From JAKALX01 sp964508715 (GTDB lineage Bacteria > Chloroflexota > Dehalococcoidia > Tepidiformales > Tepidiformaceae), in contig CAZDUX010000010.1 of assembly GCA_964508715.1 (NCBI GenBank), forward strand, positions 65,209 to 129,208: a DNA stretch of 64,000 nt, given 5' to 3'. Under the pieces are notes generated by a model that saw nothing but the letters and a program-made list of their open reading frames with translations, made no database searches and was not told the DNA's origin. A program made the translations under genes and the position numbers. Below are positions 24,823-33,847 of this stretch, piece after piece (within the stretch, counting starts at the first letter, position 1; each line of letters begins with the position of its first letter).

Positions 24823-25692
24823 ATGGAAGCGTTCGACTACGTTGCGCCACGGTCGCTGCCCGAGGTCTTCAGCCACCTCGGCAACGGCCAGCGCACGCTC
24901 TTTCTGGCGGGAGGAACCGATGTCATCGTGCAGTTGCGCGAAGGCCGAAAGCACTGCGGCCAGCTCATCGACCTGAAACACGTGCCGGAGCTCATGGGCT
25001 TTGGCTTCAGCCCCGATGGCACGCTGGAAATCGGGGCAGCAACGCCGCTCGCGGAGATCTACGAAAATCCTGAGGTGCGGCGGCGGCTCCCGGGTCTCGT
25101 CGACGCAACATCGCTCATCGGCAGCGTGCAGATCCAGTCGCGCGCGAGCCTGGGCGGCAACCTGTGTAACGCCAGCCCGGCCGCCGATTCGACGCCAGCA
25201 CTGATGGCCCTCGGCGCGCGCGTGGTTGTCGCTTCGGCGGATAGCCGCCGGGAGATCCCGGTCGAGGACCTCATGGCCGGACCAGGCAAGAACTCGCTGC
25301 ACGAGGGTGAAATCCTGTTGCAGGTGCGGATTCCGCAGCAGCCGGCACATTCGGGGACGCGCTACATTCGGTTCATCCCGCGAAACGAGATGGACATCGC
25401 CGTGGTTGGCGTCGGTGCGCGCATCACGCTCTCGGGTGATGGTGACCGGGTAGAGAACATCCGGCTGGCGCTCGGCGCGGTAGGCCCCACGGCAATCCTT
25501 GTCGATACCAGCAACCTGGCGGGAAAGGCCCCGAATGACGAGACGTTCGAGTTGGCGGGCGAACTGGCTGCTGCCGCTGCCCGCCCCATCGACGACATGC
25601 GCGGGGGAGTGGCCCAGCGGCGTCAGCTCGCCAGCGTGCTCACCGTCCGCGCCCTGCAGGGGGCGCTCCAGCGAGCCCAGGAGGCGCGGTAA
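24823..25692 (+). CDS. Molybdenum hydroxylase, FAD-binding medium subunit (CoxM type)
   Basis: The 289-residue subunit belongs to the xanthine oxidase family and passes electrons through FAD. FAD-binding motifs are FLAGGTDVIVQLR (residues 27-39) and ASLGGNLCNASPAADS (about 107-122). GGAGG precedes the ATG. Gene order medium-small-large is the usual arrangement for the family. Confidence 0.92.
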   Translation: MEAFDYVAPRSLPEVFSHLGNGQRTLFLAGGTDVIVQLREGRKHCGQLIDLKHVPELMGFGFSPDGTLEIGAATPLAEIYENPEVRRRLPGLVDATSLIGSVQIQSRASLGGNLCNASPAADSTPALMALGARVVVASADSRREIPVEDLMAGPGKNSLHEGEILLQVRIPQQPAHSGTRYIRFIPRNEMDIAVVGVGARITLSGDGDRVENIRLALGAVGPTAILVDTSNLAGKAPNDETFELAGELAAAAARPIDDMRGGVAQRRQLASVLTVRALQGALQRAQEAR

Positions 25693-25695
25693 CTT

Positions 25696-26181
25696 ATGCC
25701 ACGAACACACGTCCAGACGCACCTGAACGGTACCGAAATCGACTTTCTCTGCGAGCCGCGCCAGAGCCTCCTCGAGGTCCTGCGCGATGAACTCGGCCTG
25801 ACAGGTTCGAAGGAGGGCTGCAACAACGGCAACTGCGGCGCCTGCACGGTGATCCTCAACGGCCGGATGGTCAACTCGTGTTGTGTGCTGGCAGTCGAGG
25901 CCGAAGGCGCGGATGTGCAGACGATCGAAGGGCTGGCCCAGGGCGAGCAGCTTCACCCCCTGCAGCAGGCGTTTCTGAACGAAGCGGCACTCCAATGTGG
26001 CATCTGCACTCCCGGGTTCATCATGGCCTCGAAGGCGTTACTCGAGCGTGAGCCAAATGCCAGCGAGGACCGCATTCGTCACTGGTTGGCAGGGAATCTC
26101 TGTCGCTGCACGGGTTATGACAAGATTATTCGTGCGGTACTCGGGGCGAAAGACAGCATGCAAGAGGTGAACCAGGGATGA
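25696..26181 (+). CDS. Molybdenum hydroxylase, [2Fe-2S] small subunit (CoxS type)
   Basis: The 161-residue subunit carries two [2Fe-2S] clusters: a plant-ferredoxin-like set, GCNNGNCGACTV and a later Cys (residues about 42-63), and a C-terminal set, CGICTPG and CRCTGY (about 102-142). It starts 3 nt after the medium subunit and overlaps the large subunit start by 4 nt, so assembly is translationally coupled. Confidence 0.94.
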   Translation: MPRTHVQTHLNGTEIDFLCEPRQSLLEVLRDELGLTGSKEGCNNGNCGACTVILNGRMVNSCCVLAVEAEGADVQTIEGLAQGEQLHPLQQAFLNEAALQCGICTPGFIMASKALLEREPNASEDRIRHWLAGNLCRCTGYDKIIRAVLGAKDSMQEVNQG

Positions 26182-28442
26182 CCACCATCGACAAACCCGG
26201 GTACAGCGTCATCGGGACCCGGCCAGTGCGCCCGGACGGCGTCGAGAAGGTAACGGGAAAGGCACAGTACGGCGCCGACGTTCGCCTGCCCGGGATGATC
26301 CACGGGCGCATCCTGCGCAGCCCGCACGCCCACGCGCGCATCCTTTCCATCGACACGAGCGAGGCGGAGAAGCACCCCGGCGTGTTTGCAGTCGTCACCC
26401 ACAAGGACTTCCCGCTCGCCGACGACCGCGTGGAGGAGATCGGCGAGAGTGCCGTAAACCTTCGCGAACTCATCAGCAATATCCTTGCTTCGGAGAAGGC
26501 GCTCTATCGCGGGCATGCAATTGCAGCGGTGGCGGCCATCAACGGGCATGTGGCAGAAGAAGCGCTGGCCAGGATCAAGGTGGAGTACGAGGTGCTGCCC
26601 CCGGTGCTCGATGTGCGGGATGCGATGCGCGAAGATGCTCCGCTGCTCAGCGAAAAGCGATTCACGAAGAGCATGGGCGGCACGGTGAGCGAGAAGCCCA
26701 GCAATATCGCCAGTTACAACCAGTTCAAGGGTGGGGACGTCGAGAAGGCGTTCGCAGAAGCAGACGCCGTGGTCGAACGCGAATTTCGCACCAAAATGGT
26801 GCACCAGGGGTATATCGAGCCGCACAACGCCACAGCAAGCTGGAATGCCGATGGGACCGTCACCATATGGACGTCGACGCAGGGAGCTTTCTCGGTGCGA
26901 AACCAGGTGGCAGAGGTGCTTCGGCACCCGGTTGCCAGCATCAAGGTGATACCGATGGAGATCGGTGGCGGCTTTGGCGGGAAGTTGCCGATCTACCTCG
27001 ACCCGGTGGCGGCGCTGCTCTCACGTAAGAGTGGCCGGCCCGTCAAGGTAGTGATGAATCGCACGGAGGTGTTCGAAGGAAGCGGACCAACGAGCGGGAC
27101 ATGGATCAAGGTCAAGCTTGCGGCCAGGGATGGGAAACTCACCGCCGCACAGGTAACGCTTGCCTACGAAGCAGGTGCATTCCCGGGATCGCCAGTTGGC
27201 GCGGGGTCGATGACGATGCTTGCTCCGTACAACCTCGAGAACTTCGAAATCAATGCCTACGACGTGGTGGTGAACAAGCCGAAGGTCGCGGCATACCGCG
27301 CGCCCGGATCCCCGGCGGCCGCGTTTGCAGGCGAATCGGCAATGGACGAACTGATCCACGAGATCGGCGCCGACCCGCTGCAGTTCCGGCTCGACAACGC
27401 TTCCCACGAGGGCACCCGGATGGTGACCGGCCAGCCCTTCCCACGGGTAGGCAATGAGGAATGCGTGCGCGCGGCGATTGCAACCCCGCACTGGCAATCA
27501 CCAATCGAGGGGCCGTACCGCGGGCGTGGCGTCGCATCGGGGTACTGGTTCAACGGTGGCATGCAGTCGAGCGTGACAGCCGCGGTCAACAACGACGGCA
27601 CCATTAACCTCATCGAGGGCTCGACGGATATCGGCGGGACCCGCGCATCGCTCGCGATGCAGATGGCCGAGACGCTCGGCGTCCCCTACGAGGACGTGCG
27701 GCCCGTGGTTGGGGATACCGACTCGGTTGGCCACAACGACGTAACCGGTGGTAGCCGGACGACGTTCGCAACCGGAATGGCGGTGTTCGAAGCTGGCCTC
27801 GACATCCGTACGCAGATGGTTCAGCGTGCGGCGAAGCTATGGGGGGTTCAACCCGAGGACGTCGTCTACGAGAACGGCGGTCTCCGCTGCACGAAGGATT
27901 CGACGAAGGAACTCACCTTCAGGGAGATGGCGGGGCAGTCCGCCCGCACGGGCGGACCAATCGTCGGGAAGGCGTCGCTCGTGGCTCGCGGTGTGGGCGG
28001 GGCGTTCGGCACACACATCGTCGACGTCGAAGTGGACCCGGAAACCGGGAAGGTCGATATCCTGCGCTACACAGCCGTCCAGGATGTTGGTACGGCCATC
28101 CATCCGGCATACGTCGAGGGCCAGATCCAGGGCGGAGTGGTGCAGGGCATCGGCTGGGCGCTCAACGAGGAGTACATCTACGACGACAACGGCCGGATGC
28201 TCAATTCGAGCTTCCTCGACTACCGGATGCCAACGACGCTCGACGTCCCGATGATCGATACGGTCCTGGTCGAGGTGCCGAATCCGGGCCACCCGTACGG
28301 AGTGCGGGGCGTGGGCGAAGTGCCGATCGTGCCGCCGCTGGCGGCCGTTGCCAACGCCATTGCCGACGCAACGGGGCACCGCTTCACCGAGCTTCCAATG
28401 TCACCGCGACGGATCGTCGAGGAACTCCAGGGGCTGGAGTAG
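26178..28442 (+). CDS. Molybdenum hydroxylase, catalytic large subunit
   Basis: The 754-residue subunit holds the molybdopterin cytosine dinucleotide active site. Family motifs are GKAQYGADVRLPGM (about residue 30), GGGFGGK (about 260), and the C-terminal GVGEVP, whose Glu is the catalytic base (about 714). The active-site loop reads AYRAPG (about 371), not AYRCSFR, so this is not a form I CO dehydrogenase. It hydroxylates some other substrate: purine, N-heterocycle, aldehyde or aromatic acyl-CoA. A strong terminator follows. Confidence 0.92.
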   Translation: MTTIDKPGYSVIGTRPVRPDGVEKVTGKAQYGADVRLPGMIHGRILRSPHAHARILSIDTSEAEKHPGVFAVVTHKDFPLADDRVEEIGESAVNLRELISNILASEKALYRGHAIAAVAAINGHVAEEALARIKVEYEVLPPVLDVRDAMREDAPLLSEKRFTKSMGGTVSEKPSNIASYNQFKGGDVEKAFAEADAVVEREFRTKMVHQGYIEPHNATASWNADGTVTIWTSTQGAFSVRNQVAEVLRHPVASIKVIPMEIGGGFGGKLPIYLDPVAALLSRKSGRPVKVVMNRTEVFEGSGPTSGTWIKVKLAARDGKLTAAQVTLAYEAGAFPGSPVGAGSMTMLAPYNLENFEINAYDVVVNKPKVAAYRAPGSPAAAFAGESAMDELIHEIGADPLQFRLDNASHEGTRMVTGQPFPRVGNEECVRAAIATPHWQSPIEGPYRGRGVASGYWFNGGMQSSVTAAVNNDGTINLIEGSTDIGGTRASLAMQMAETLGVPYEDVRPVVGDTDSVGHNDVTGGSRTTFATGMAVFEAGLDIRTQMVQRAAKLWGVQPEDVVYENGGLRCTKDSTKELTFREMAGQSARTGGPIVGKASLVARGVGGAFGTHIVDVEVDPETGKVDILRYTAVQDVGTAIHPAYVEGQIQGGVVQGIGWALNEEYIYDDNGRMLNSSFLDYRMPTTLDVPMIDTVLVEVPNPGHPYGVRGVGEVPIVPPLAAVANAIADATGHRFTELPMSPRRIVEELQGLE

Positions 28443-28463
28443 GCCTGCATTACTGGATCTCCT

Positions 28464-28494
28464 GACGGGCCGGCCACCAGTTGGCCGGCCCGTC
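28464..28494 (+). terminator. Terminator after molybdenum hydroxylase operon
   Basis: A perfect 13-bp stem GACGGGCCGGCCA (28464-28476) / TGGCCGGCCCGTC (28482-28494) with a 5-nt loop is followed by a moderately T-rich tail, ATTCGTTT. Confidence 0.8.
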
Positions 28495-28516
28495 ATTCGT
28501 TTCGAGGAATCAACTT

Positions 28517-28783
28517 ATGGCCATGGTCATCATCCCGGCGGCACTACGCGAGATGTGCGCTGGCATGTCGAAAGTCGAGGTGCCGGGTGCGAACATCGGC
28601 GAGGTTCTCCGTGAAATCAATGCGCGCTATCCGGGTTTCTATGAGCGCGTCGTCGAGAGCGGGCGCATCCGGCCCGAACTGGCCATAGCGACGGATGGAG
28701 AGATCCTCAGCCTGGCGTTGCACGACGCGGTGGGGCCGAATGCCGAGATCGCGATCGTGCCGGCGATCGGCGGGGGCGCGTAG
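28517..28783 (+). CDS. MoaD/ThiS-like ubiquitin-fold sulfur carrier with GGGA tail
   Basis: The 88-residue protein (MAMVIIPAALREM...) has the beta-grasp pattern of MoaD: an early strand, GANIGEVLREINARYPG helix, and PNAEIAIVPAIGGGA at the end. Sulfur carriers need an exposed C-terminal Gly-Gly; here one extra Ala follows, so either it must be trimmed or it acts unmodified. It sits behind the Mo hydroxylase terminator, with 22 nt between stem and start. A second, canonical MoaD occurs at 32451. Confidence 0.75.
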   Translation: MAMVIIPAALREMCAGMSKVEVPGANIGEVLREINARYPGFYERVVESGRIRPELAIATDGEILSLALHDAVGPNAEIAIVPAIGGGA

Positions 28784-28844
28784 CCAGACAAGAGGGTCAT
28801 CGACGCGGCGTTCGGCCATAACAGCGAGCGGCCCAGGTGTTCCT

Positions 28845-31598
28845 CTACCCCATCGCACCCCAGTTGCGGCCCTGCTTGAGGTCGACCTTGAGCGGCACCT
28901 TGAGCCGGATGCTCGCGGGCATGATGCGTGTGGCGAGTTCACGGATCGCCTCCACCTCATCGGCCGGGCACTCGAAGATGAGCTCATCGTGGACCTGGAG
29001 GATCATGCGGCTCCGGAGTTGGCGGTCGCGAAGTTCGGCGTCGACTTTGATCATGGCCACCTTGATGATATCCGCTGCGGTGCCCTGGATGGGCATGTTG
29101 ATGGCTTCGCGCTCGGCGGCGCTGCGCACCTGGAAGTTGGTGGAGCGAATGGCAGGGAGCCAGCGGCGGCGGCCGAAGAGCGTCTCGGCGTAGCCCTTCT
29201 CGCGGGTGAACGCGAGGATGGTCTTCTGCCAGTCGGCGATGCCGGGGAAGTTCGCGTAGTACGAAGCGATGAACGCCTCGGCCTCCTGGCGGCTCATGCC
29301 GGTGCGGCTGGCGAGACCGAATTCGCCCATGCCGTAGGCTATGCCGAAGTTCACCATCTTCGCCGTGTCACGCATCTGGCGAGTTACCTCGTCGGGTTGG
29401 ACACCGTAGACGGTTGCCGCGGTTGCACGGTGGATATCCTGGTCGGCGAGAAAGGCATCGATGAGCCCCTTATCGCCAGTGATATCGGCAAGGACGCGAA
29501 GCTCGATCTGGGAATAGTCGGCGGCGACGAACCAGGCGTCATCGAAAAAGGACGCGACGAATGCACTGCGAATGTCGCGGCCAGCGTCGGTGCGTACCGG
29601 GATGTTCTGGAGGTTCGGGTTCGTGCTGCTAAGGCGGCCCGTGGACGCGATCGTTTGTTGGAAATCCGTATGAACGCGGCCGTCCTCGGCAACCGTGCCG
29701 GGGAGAGCGTCGCAGTAGGTTGATTTGAGCTTGGTCAGCCCACGGTATTCGAAGATGAGGTCGATGATCGGGCTGATCGGCTTGAGCGCTTCCAGGGCAC
29801 GCTGGTCGGTACTGTATCCCTGCGTTGTTTTCCGGCTCTTCGGCAGGCCGAGTTCCTTGAAGAGGACATCACTGAGCTGCTGCGGGCTGCCGATATTGAA
29901 TTCGTGGCCAACCATCGCGTAGATCTCGCGTTCGGCGCGCTCGATATCCGCTGACATGGTGCGTGAGAGATCGCGCAGAACGGCGATATCGAGCGCGACG
30001 CCAACCTGCTCCATGCGATACAGCACGGGAACGAGCGGAAGCTCCATCTCGGCAAAGAGCGGCCACTGTCCCCGTTCGTTGAGCTGTGCTTCGAGCTGTA
30101 GCCGAATACGGAGGAGCATTTCAGCCTGCTGGCAGGCATATTCCGTCACCTGCTCAATCGGCGCCTGGGCCAGCGAGATCGTGTTTCGTCCCGAGCCCGT
30201 GAGCGACTGCAGTGCCACCAGCTCGATACCCATCCGCTCGTTGATGAGTGCCCCGAGGGTTTGCGATGTCTCGCCGAGGAGGAAAGCGGCGATGTTCACG
30301 TCGAAACTGGGGGTCGAGAGGGTCATGCCCACGCGCTCGAGCTGGTGCATGAGCCCCTTGGCACCGTAGGTAGTCACGTCGAAGGCCGGATCGGCCAGGA
30401 AGGGAGCGAGGGCATCACGGACAGTGCCCAGCGGGAGCTGGGTCTGCGCCACGTCCATGCGCGGGACGTGGCCCACCGGGACATACCACGCCTTCCCCGG
30501 CGCAGTGGCGAACGCGAGGCCAAGGAGCAGGTGATGGGAGGTGTCGCCTGCGGTGGAGAGCGCGGTGAAGCCGAAGCACTTCTCCGCCTTCAGCGCATCG
30601 ACAAGCGCGGCGAGGGACTCCTCGTCCGCTACCCTGGCATATTCGATTATGACGTCGTCTTCCGGTGGTGCGGCCGCCGTCTGCGTGCCGTTCCCAAGCG
30701 CTTCGGGCAGGCGCTGGATGAGGCTGCGGAATTCAAGTTCTCGAAAGAAGTCCATCACCCGGTTGCGGTCGTAATCGCGGACCCGGCTCTGCTCGATATC
30801 GAACTCAATAGGAAGGTCGGTGCGGATGGTGACGAGACCGACGTTCGCCCTGGCCCGCTCCTCGCCGTCCTTGAGCTTCTGCCGCATCGAGGGGCTCTTC
30901 ACGAGTTCGATGTTCCGGTAGATATCATCAACGTGGCCGAACTGGCGGATGAGGTCGGTGGCTGTCTTGTCGCCGACGCCCTTGATCCCCTCGACGTTGT
31001 CGCTCGTGTCCCCCTTGAGCGCCTTGAAGTCGATCATGAACTTCGGGCTGAAGCCGTAGCGCTCGGCCGCTTTCGCCTCGTCATAGATAACGACATCGCG
31101 TTGATAGGGGCGGAACATGAAGACGTTGACGTTGGGGCCGATGAGCTGGATGAGGTCGGTATCGAGGGTCACGAGGTAGGTCTCGATACCCTGCTCGGCG
31201 GCACGGCGGGAGATGGTTCCCGCGACATCGTCGGCTTCGTAACCGGGGAACTCGAACACCGGGATGCTGAAACAGTCGAGCATCTCGCGGACACGCTCCA
31301 TCTGGGGGAGGAGGTCGGGAGGCGTTTCGCGGCGAGTCGCCTTGTAGGCCTCGCTGGCTTCGTGGCGAAACGTTTTTCCACCCGCGTCCCAGGCCGCCAC
31401 GATATGCGTCGGCTGGAGCATCTCGAGGACGCGAATGAGTGACTCCGCGTAGCCGTACGTCGCGTAGGTAGGCTCGCCTTTCGAGCTGGTGAGTGGATTG
31501 GGGACAGAGCCGAGGGCAAAGAACGCGCGGAAGAGGATGCCGTGGGAGTCGAGGATGACGAGCCGGGGCCTGCCGGACGGGGTAGAAGGTGCAGTCAC
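28845..31598 (-). CDS. polA: DNA polymerase I
   Basis: The 917-residue protein has an N-terminal 5'-3' exonuclease (GYEADDVAGT about residue 118, KGDTSDNVEGIKGVGDKTA about 195) and a C-terminal family A polymerase with motif A DYSQIELRVLA (about 692), motif B KMVNFGIAYGMG (about 750) and motif C VHDEL (about 870). The middle 3'-5' exonuclease domain lacks its metal-binding Asp/Glu (FTALST where F-x-D-x-E-T is expected), so proofreading is probably lost. I chose GTG 31598, six nt after a TATAAT box. Confidence 0.95.
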   Translation of the reverse strand: MTAPSTPSGRPRLVILDSHGILFRAFFALGSVPNPLTSSKGEPTYATYGYAESLIRVLEMLQPTHIVAAWDAGGKTFRHEASEAYKATRRETPPDLLPQMERVREMLDCFSIPVFEFPGYEADDVAGTISRRAAEQGIETYLVTLDTDLIQLIGPNVNVFMFRPYQRDVVIYDEAKAAERYGFSPKFMIDFKALKGDTSDNVEGIKGVGDKTATDLIRQFGHVDDIYRNIELVKSPSMRQKLKDGEERARANVGLVTIRTDLPIEFDIEQSRVRDYDRNRVMDFFRELEFRSLIQRLPEALGNGTQTAAAPPEDDVIIEYARVADEESLAALVDALKAEKCFGFTALSTAGDTSHHLLLGLAFATAPGKAWYVPVGHVPRMDVAQTQLPLGTVRDALAPFLADPAFDVTTYGAKGLMHQLERVGMTLSTPSFDVNIAAFLLGETSQTLGALINERMGIELVALQSLTGSGRNTISLAQAPIEQVTEYACQQAEMLLRIRLQLEAQLNERGQWPLFAEMELPLVPVLYRMEQVGVALDIAVLRDLSRTMSADIERAEREIYAMVGHEFNIGSPQQLSDVLFKELGLPKSRKTTQGYSTDQRALEALKPISPIIDLIFEYRGLTKLKSTYCDALPGTVAEDGRVHTDFQQTIASTGRLSSTNPNLQNIPVRTDAGRDIRSAFVASFFDDAWFVAADYSQIELRVLADITGDKGLIDAFLADQDIHRATAATVYGVQPDEVTRQMRDTAKMVNFGIAYGMGEFGLASRTGMSRQEAEAFIASYYANFPGIADWQKTILAFTREKGYAETLFGRRRWLPAIRSTNFQVRSAAEREAINMPIQGTAADIIKVAMIKVDAELRDRQLRSRMILQVHDELIFECPADEVEAIRELATRIMPASIRLKVPLKVDLKQGRNWGAMG

Positions 31599-31604
31599 GA
31601 TGGG

Positions 31605-31610
31605 ATTATA
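31605..31610 (-). promoter_or_regulatory. -10 box of polA, leaderless arrangement
   Basis: On the minus strand a perfect TATAAT ends 6 nt before the GTG start of polA, so transcription should begin at the start codon. No ribosome-binding site is present. No -35 consensus is seen; the upstream bases form an 8-bp tandem repeat. Confidence 0.65.
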
Positions 31611-31619
31611 GCGAGAGGG

Positions 31620-31651
31620 GAGAGGGCGAGAGGGCGAATGGGCGAATGGGC
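31620..31651. repeat. Four-unit 8-bp tandem repeat upstream of polA
   Basis: Two GAGAGGGC units are followed by two GAATGGGC units, directly between comF and the polA -10 box. Copy-number change would alter the promoter spacing region. Confidence 0.85.
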
Positions 31652-31662
31652 CAGGGGACGTT

Positions 31663-32370
31663 CTAATCGTTGATGGGGAACGTGGTAGTCGGGTCGTAGC
31701 TCTTGCGGGCGAAGGCAAGGGCATAGACGTGGCGGGCGCCGTGGTCGCGGAGAACCTGGGCGCAGGTGTTAGCGGTAGCGCCCGTGGTAACCACATCGTC
31801 GATGACGGCAACCGTCAGGCCGTCGAGGGGGTCACCATGGTAGGCAAAGGCGCCCGCGACGTTTGAACGGCGCTCAGACATATCCATCCCGACCTGTCGC
31901 TCGGTCTTACGGACGCGATGGAGACGGCCGGGAGCCACCGGCCATTCGAGCGCATGCAGGATTTCGCCGGCCTGGTTGAACCCCCGGTGGCGATAGCGCG
32001 ACGGATGGAGCGGAACCGCGAGCGCTATATCGAACGGAGTCTCTTCGCTCAGCGCCCTCATGTGATGGGCAATCACCGGGGCGGCAGCACGGACATAGCG
32101 GTACTTGAGTTCATGGACGAGGCCCCGCGCAGGGCCGGACATCTCGAAGGCAGCGCGGACACCATCGAGGCTCTGCATGTGGAAGCAGCGCGGGCAGTTG
32201 GTGGAGGATTCATCCCATTCGGCCGAGCAGAAAAGGCAGCGACCAGGGCCGGTGGCGGGGATCATGGCGGTTTCGCAGTCCGGGCAGAGGATATGGTTGA
32301 ATGCACCGCAACCGACACACCGCGCGGGATAGACGAGATCGACCGCGCTCGAGAGAAGTTGCCGGAGCAT
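31663..32370 (-). CDS. comF: ComF-family phosphoribosyltransferase-like protein
   Basis: The 235-residue protein has an N-terminal double zinc finger (CVGC, CPDC, CLFC, CPRC within residues 18-62) and a PRPP-binding loop VIDDVVTTGATA (about 189-200). ComF supports single-stranded DNA import during natural transformation in some bacteria. No other competence gene is here. The ATG at 32370 lies 6 nt after a TAGAAT box on the minus strand, suggesting a leaderless mRNA. It is divergent from moaD and precedes polA. Confidence 0.92.
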   Translation of the reverse strand: MLRQLLSSAVDLVYPARCVGCGAFNHILCPDCETAMIPATGPGRCLFCSAEWDESSTNCPRCFHMQSLDGVRAAFEMSGPARGLVHELKYRYVRAAAPVIAHHMRALSEETPFDIALAVPLHPSRYRHRGFNQAGEILHALEWPVAPGRLHRVRKTERQVGMDMSERRSNVAGAFAYHGDPLDGLTVAVIDDVVTTGATANTCAQVLRDHGARHVYALAFARKSYDPTTTFPIND

Positions 32371-32376
32371 GTGTCG

Positions 32377-32382
32377 ATTCTA
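32377..32382 (-). promoter_or_regulatory. -10 box of comF, leaderless arrangement
   Basis: TAGAAT on the minus strand is separated from the comF ATG by 6 nt, with no ribosome-binding site between. Confidence 0.55.
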
Positions 32383-32438
32383 ACGTCCCGCCCGGCCATC
32401 GCAGCAGGCACGTTGCGCGCGTCAATCGCCTGCATGCC

Positions 32439-32444
32439 TACAAT
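32439..32444 (+). promoter_or_regulatory. -10 box of moaD, leaderless arrangement
   Basis: TACAAT is followed after 6 nt (GGAAGC) by the moaD GTG start at 32451. It faces the comF promoter 56 nt away. Confidence 0.55.
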
Positions 32445-32450
32445 GGAAGC

Positions 32451-32696
32451 GTGATCGTGAACGTGCTGCTCTTCGCGTCGATCGCCGAGAAGGCAGGGCG
32501 CCGCAAGCTCGTGATGGACCTGCACCCGGGCGACACCGTGGCGAGCGTCCGCGACCGCCTGTTCGCGGAGTTCCCGCAGCTTCAGCCATTCGCCCCGACA
32601 CTGATGTATGCGATCGACGAGGAGTACGCCCGCGACGGCGACGCTCTCCACGATGGTGCGACGCTGGCACTCATCCCGCCGGTCTCTGGAGGCTAG
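32451..32696 (+). CDS. moaD: Molybdopterin synthase sulfur-carrier subunit
   Basis: The 81-residue beta-grasp protein ends PPVSGG, the exposed Gly-Gly that is thiocarboxylated to donate sulfur to precursor Z in molybdopterin synthesis. Strand and helix pattern (VNVLLFASIAEKAG, DTVASVRDRLFAEFP) fits MoaD. moaE begins 6 nt downstream. The start is GTG 32451 or GTG 32457. Confidence 0.92.
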   Translation: MIVNVLLFASIAEKAGRRKLVMDLHPGDTVASVRDRLFAEFPQLQPFAPTLMYAIDEEYARDGDALHDGATLALIPPVSGG

Positions 32697-32702
32697 GATC
32701 CG

Positions 32703-33152
32703 ATGCTCATTCGCGTGACAGACGAGGTGCTGCGGCCCGACGAAGCGATCAACGCCGTCGAGTCGCCGGAGGCGGGGGCGATCAACGTCTTCCTGGGGGT
32801 GGTGCGCAACAACAATCTCGGGCGGCAGGTTCAGTACCTGGAATACGACGCGTATCCCTCGATGGCCGAGAAGGTGATGCGCGAGATCGCGATGGAAGCA
32901 AAGGAGCGGTTCGAGTTCGAGGACGTCGCGGTGCTGCACCGCACCGGGAGGCTCGAGATTGGCGAGGCGAGCCTCCTCATCGCCGTGAGCTGCGGCCACC
33001 GGGCGAAGTCGTTCGAGGGCGGACACTGGCTGGTGAACGAGGTCAAGAAGCGCGTGCCGGTGTGGAAGAAAGAAATATGGTCGGACGGCGAAAGCTGGAT
33101 TGAGGGGCCGGAGTCACTGGGCATGCAACAGGCGCCGGCGAGTATGCGCTAG
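32703..33152 (+). CDS. moaE: Molybdopterin synthase catalytic subunit
   Basis: The 149-residue MoaE forms the heterotetramer with MoaD that inserts two sulfurs to make molybdopterin. Signature segments are GAINVFLGVVRNNN (residues 25-38), LEYDAYPSMAEKVM, HRTGRLEIGEASLLIAV and VPVWKKEIW with the active-site lysines. It supplies cofactor for the molybdenum hydroxylase 4 kb upstream. The Nudix gene starts on the base after its stop codon. Confidence 0.95.
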   Translation: MLIRVTDEVLRPDEAINAVESPEAGAINVFLGVVRNNNLGRQVQYLEYDAYPSMAEKVMREIAMEAKERFEFEDVAVLHRTGRLEIGEASLLIAVSCGHRAKSFEGGHWLVNEVKKRVPVWKKEIWSDGESWIEGPESLGMQQAPASMR

Positions 33153-33668
33153 ATGAGCGGCCACCCGCACTCCTTCAGCCGGTATTGCATGCACTGCGGC
33201 CAACGGCTGACCACGGCGATCCCCGGTGGTGATAGCAAGCGACGGCTCGTATGTATCGATTGCGGGTTCATTCACTACATCAACCCCCGGCCCGTGGCCG
33301 GTGCACTACCGGTGCGCGATGATGGCTCGATCCTGCTCATCCGGCGAGCAATCGAACCGAGCAAGGGGCTCTGGGTCTTCCCCGGCGGGTACATGGACAT
33401 CGGTGAAACGGCCGAGGAAGCAGCAGTGCGGGAGACGCGCGAAGAAGCGAACCTTACCGTGGAAGCACTCAGCCTGTTGGGCGTGTACACGCGGTTGGAT
33501 CCAGGGGTGGTGGTGATCGTCTACACGGCGAGGGCGATTGGTGAGGCGAGCGCGGGCGACGAGGCAGCCGAGGTGCGCTGGTTTTCGCGCCATGAGGTCC
33601 CGTGGGGCCAACTGGCATTCGATACAACCGAATGGGCGCTGCGAGAGTTCATGAGGGGCCCCGGGTAG
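33153..33668 (+). CDS. Nudix hydrolase with N-terminal zinc ribbon
   Basis: The 171-residue protein has a zinc ribbon (CMHC at residues 12-15 and CIDC at 34-37) and an intact Nudix box, GGYMDIGETAEEAAVRETRE, continuing EANL. The ribbon-Nudix arrangement is seen in NADH pyrophosphatase-like and ADP-ribose/CoA-type hydrolases. It cleaves a nucleoside diphosphate linked to another group; the substrate cannot be fixed. It follows moaE without a gap. Confidence 0.9.
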   Translation: MSGHPHSFSRYCMHCGQRLTTAIPGGDSKRRLVCIDCGFIHYINPRPVAGALPVRDDGSILLIRRAIEPSKGLWVFPGGYMDIGETAEEAAVRETREEANLTVEALSLLGVYTRLDPGVVVIVYTARAIGEASAGDEAAEVRWFSRHEVPWGQLAFDTTEWALREFMRGPG

Positions 33669-33847
33669 CCGCATCCCGGCCGTCCATCAGCTTCGACTCC
33701 CCGAGGGGGTTCGCGGCGGCGGGTGATGGCCGTATCCGCTAGCACGGCCGCCAGGGTGACGATGACAAACGGCGTGGAACCACCTGCCACACCGGTTGTG
33801 CAAGCCCGGCCCGCACAGATGGCCGTAGACCCCGAAGGGGCCGGGAG

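Noticed and set aside
26178..28442. Form I aerobic CO dehydrogenase
   Set aside because: The diagnostic AYRCSFR loop is replaced by AYRAPG.
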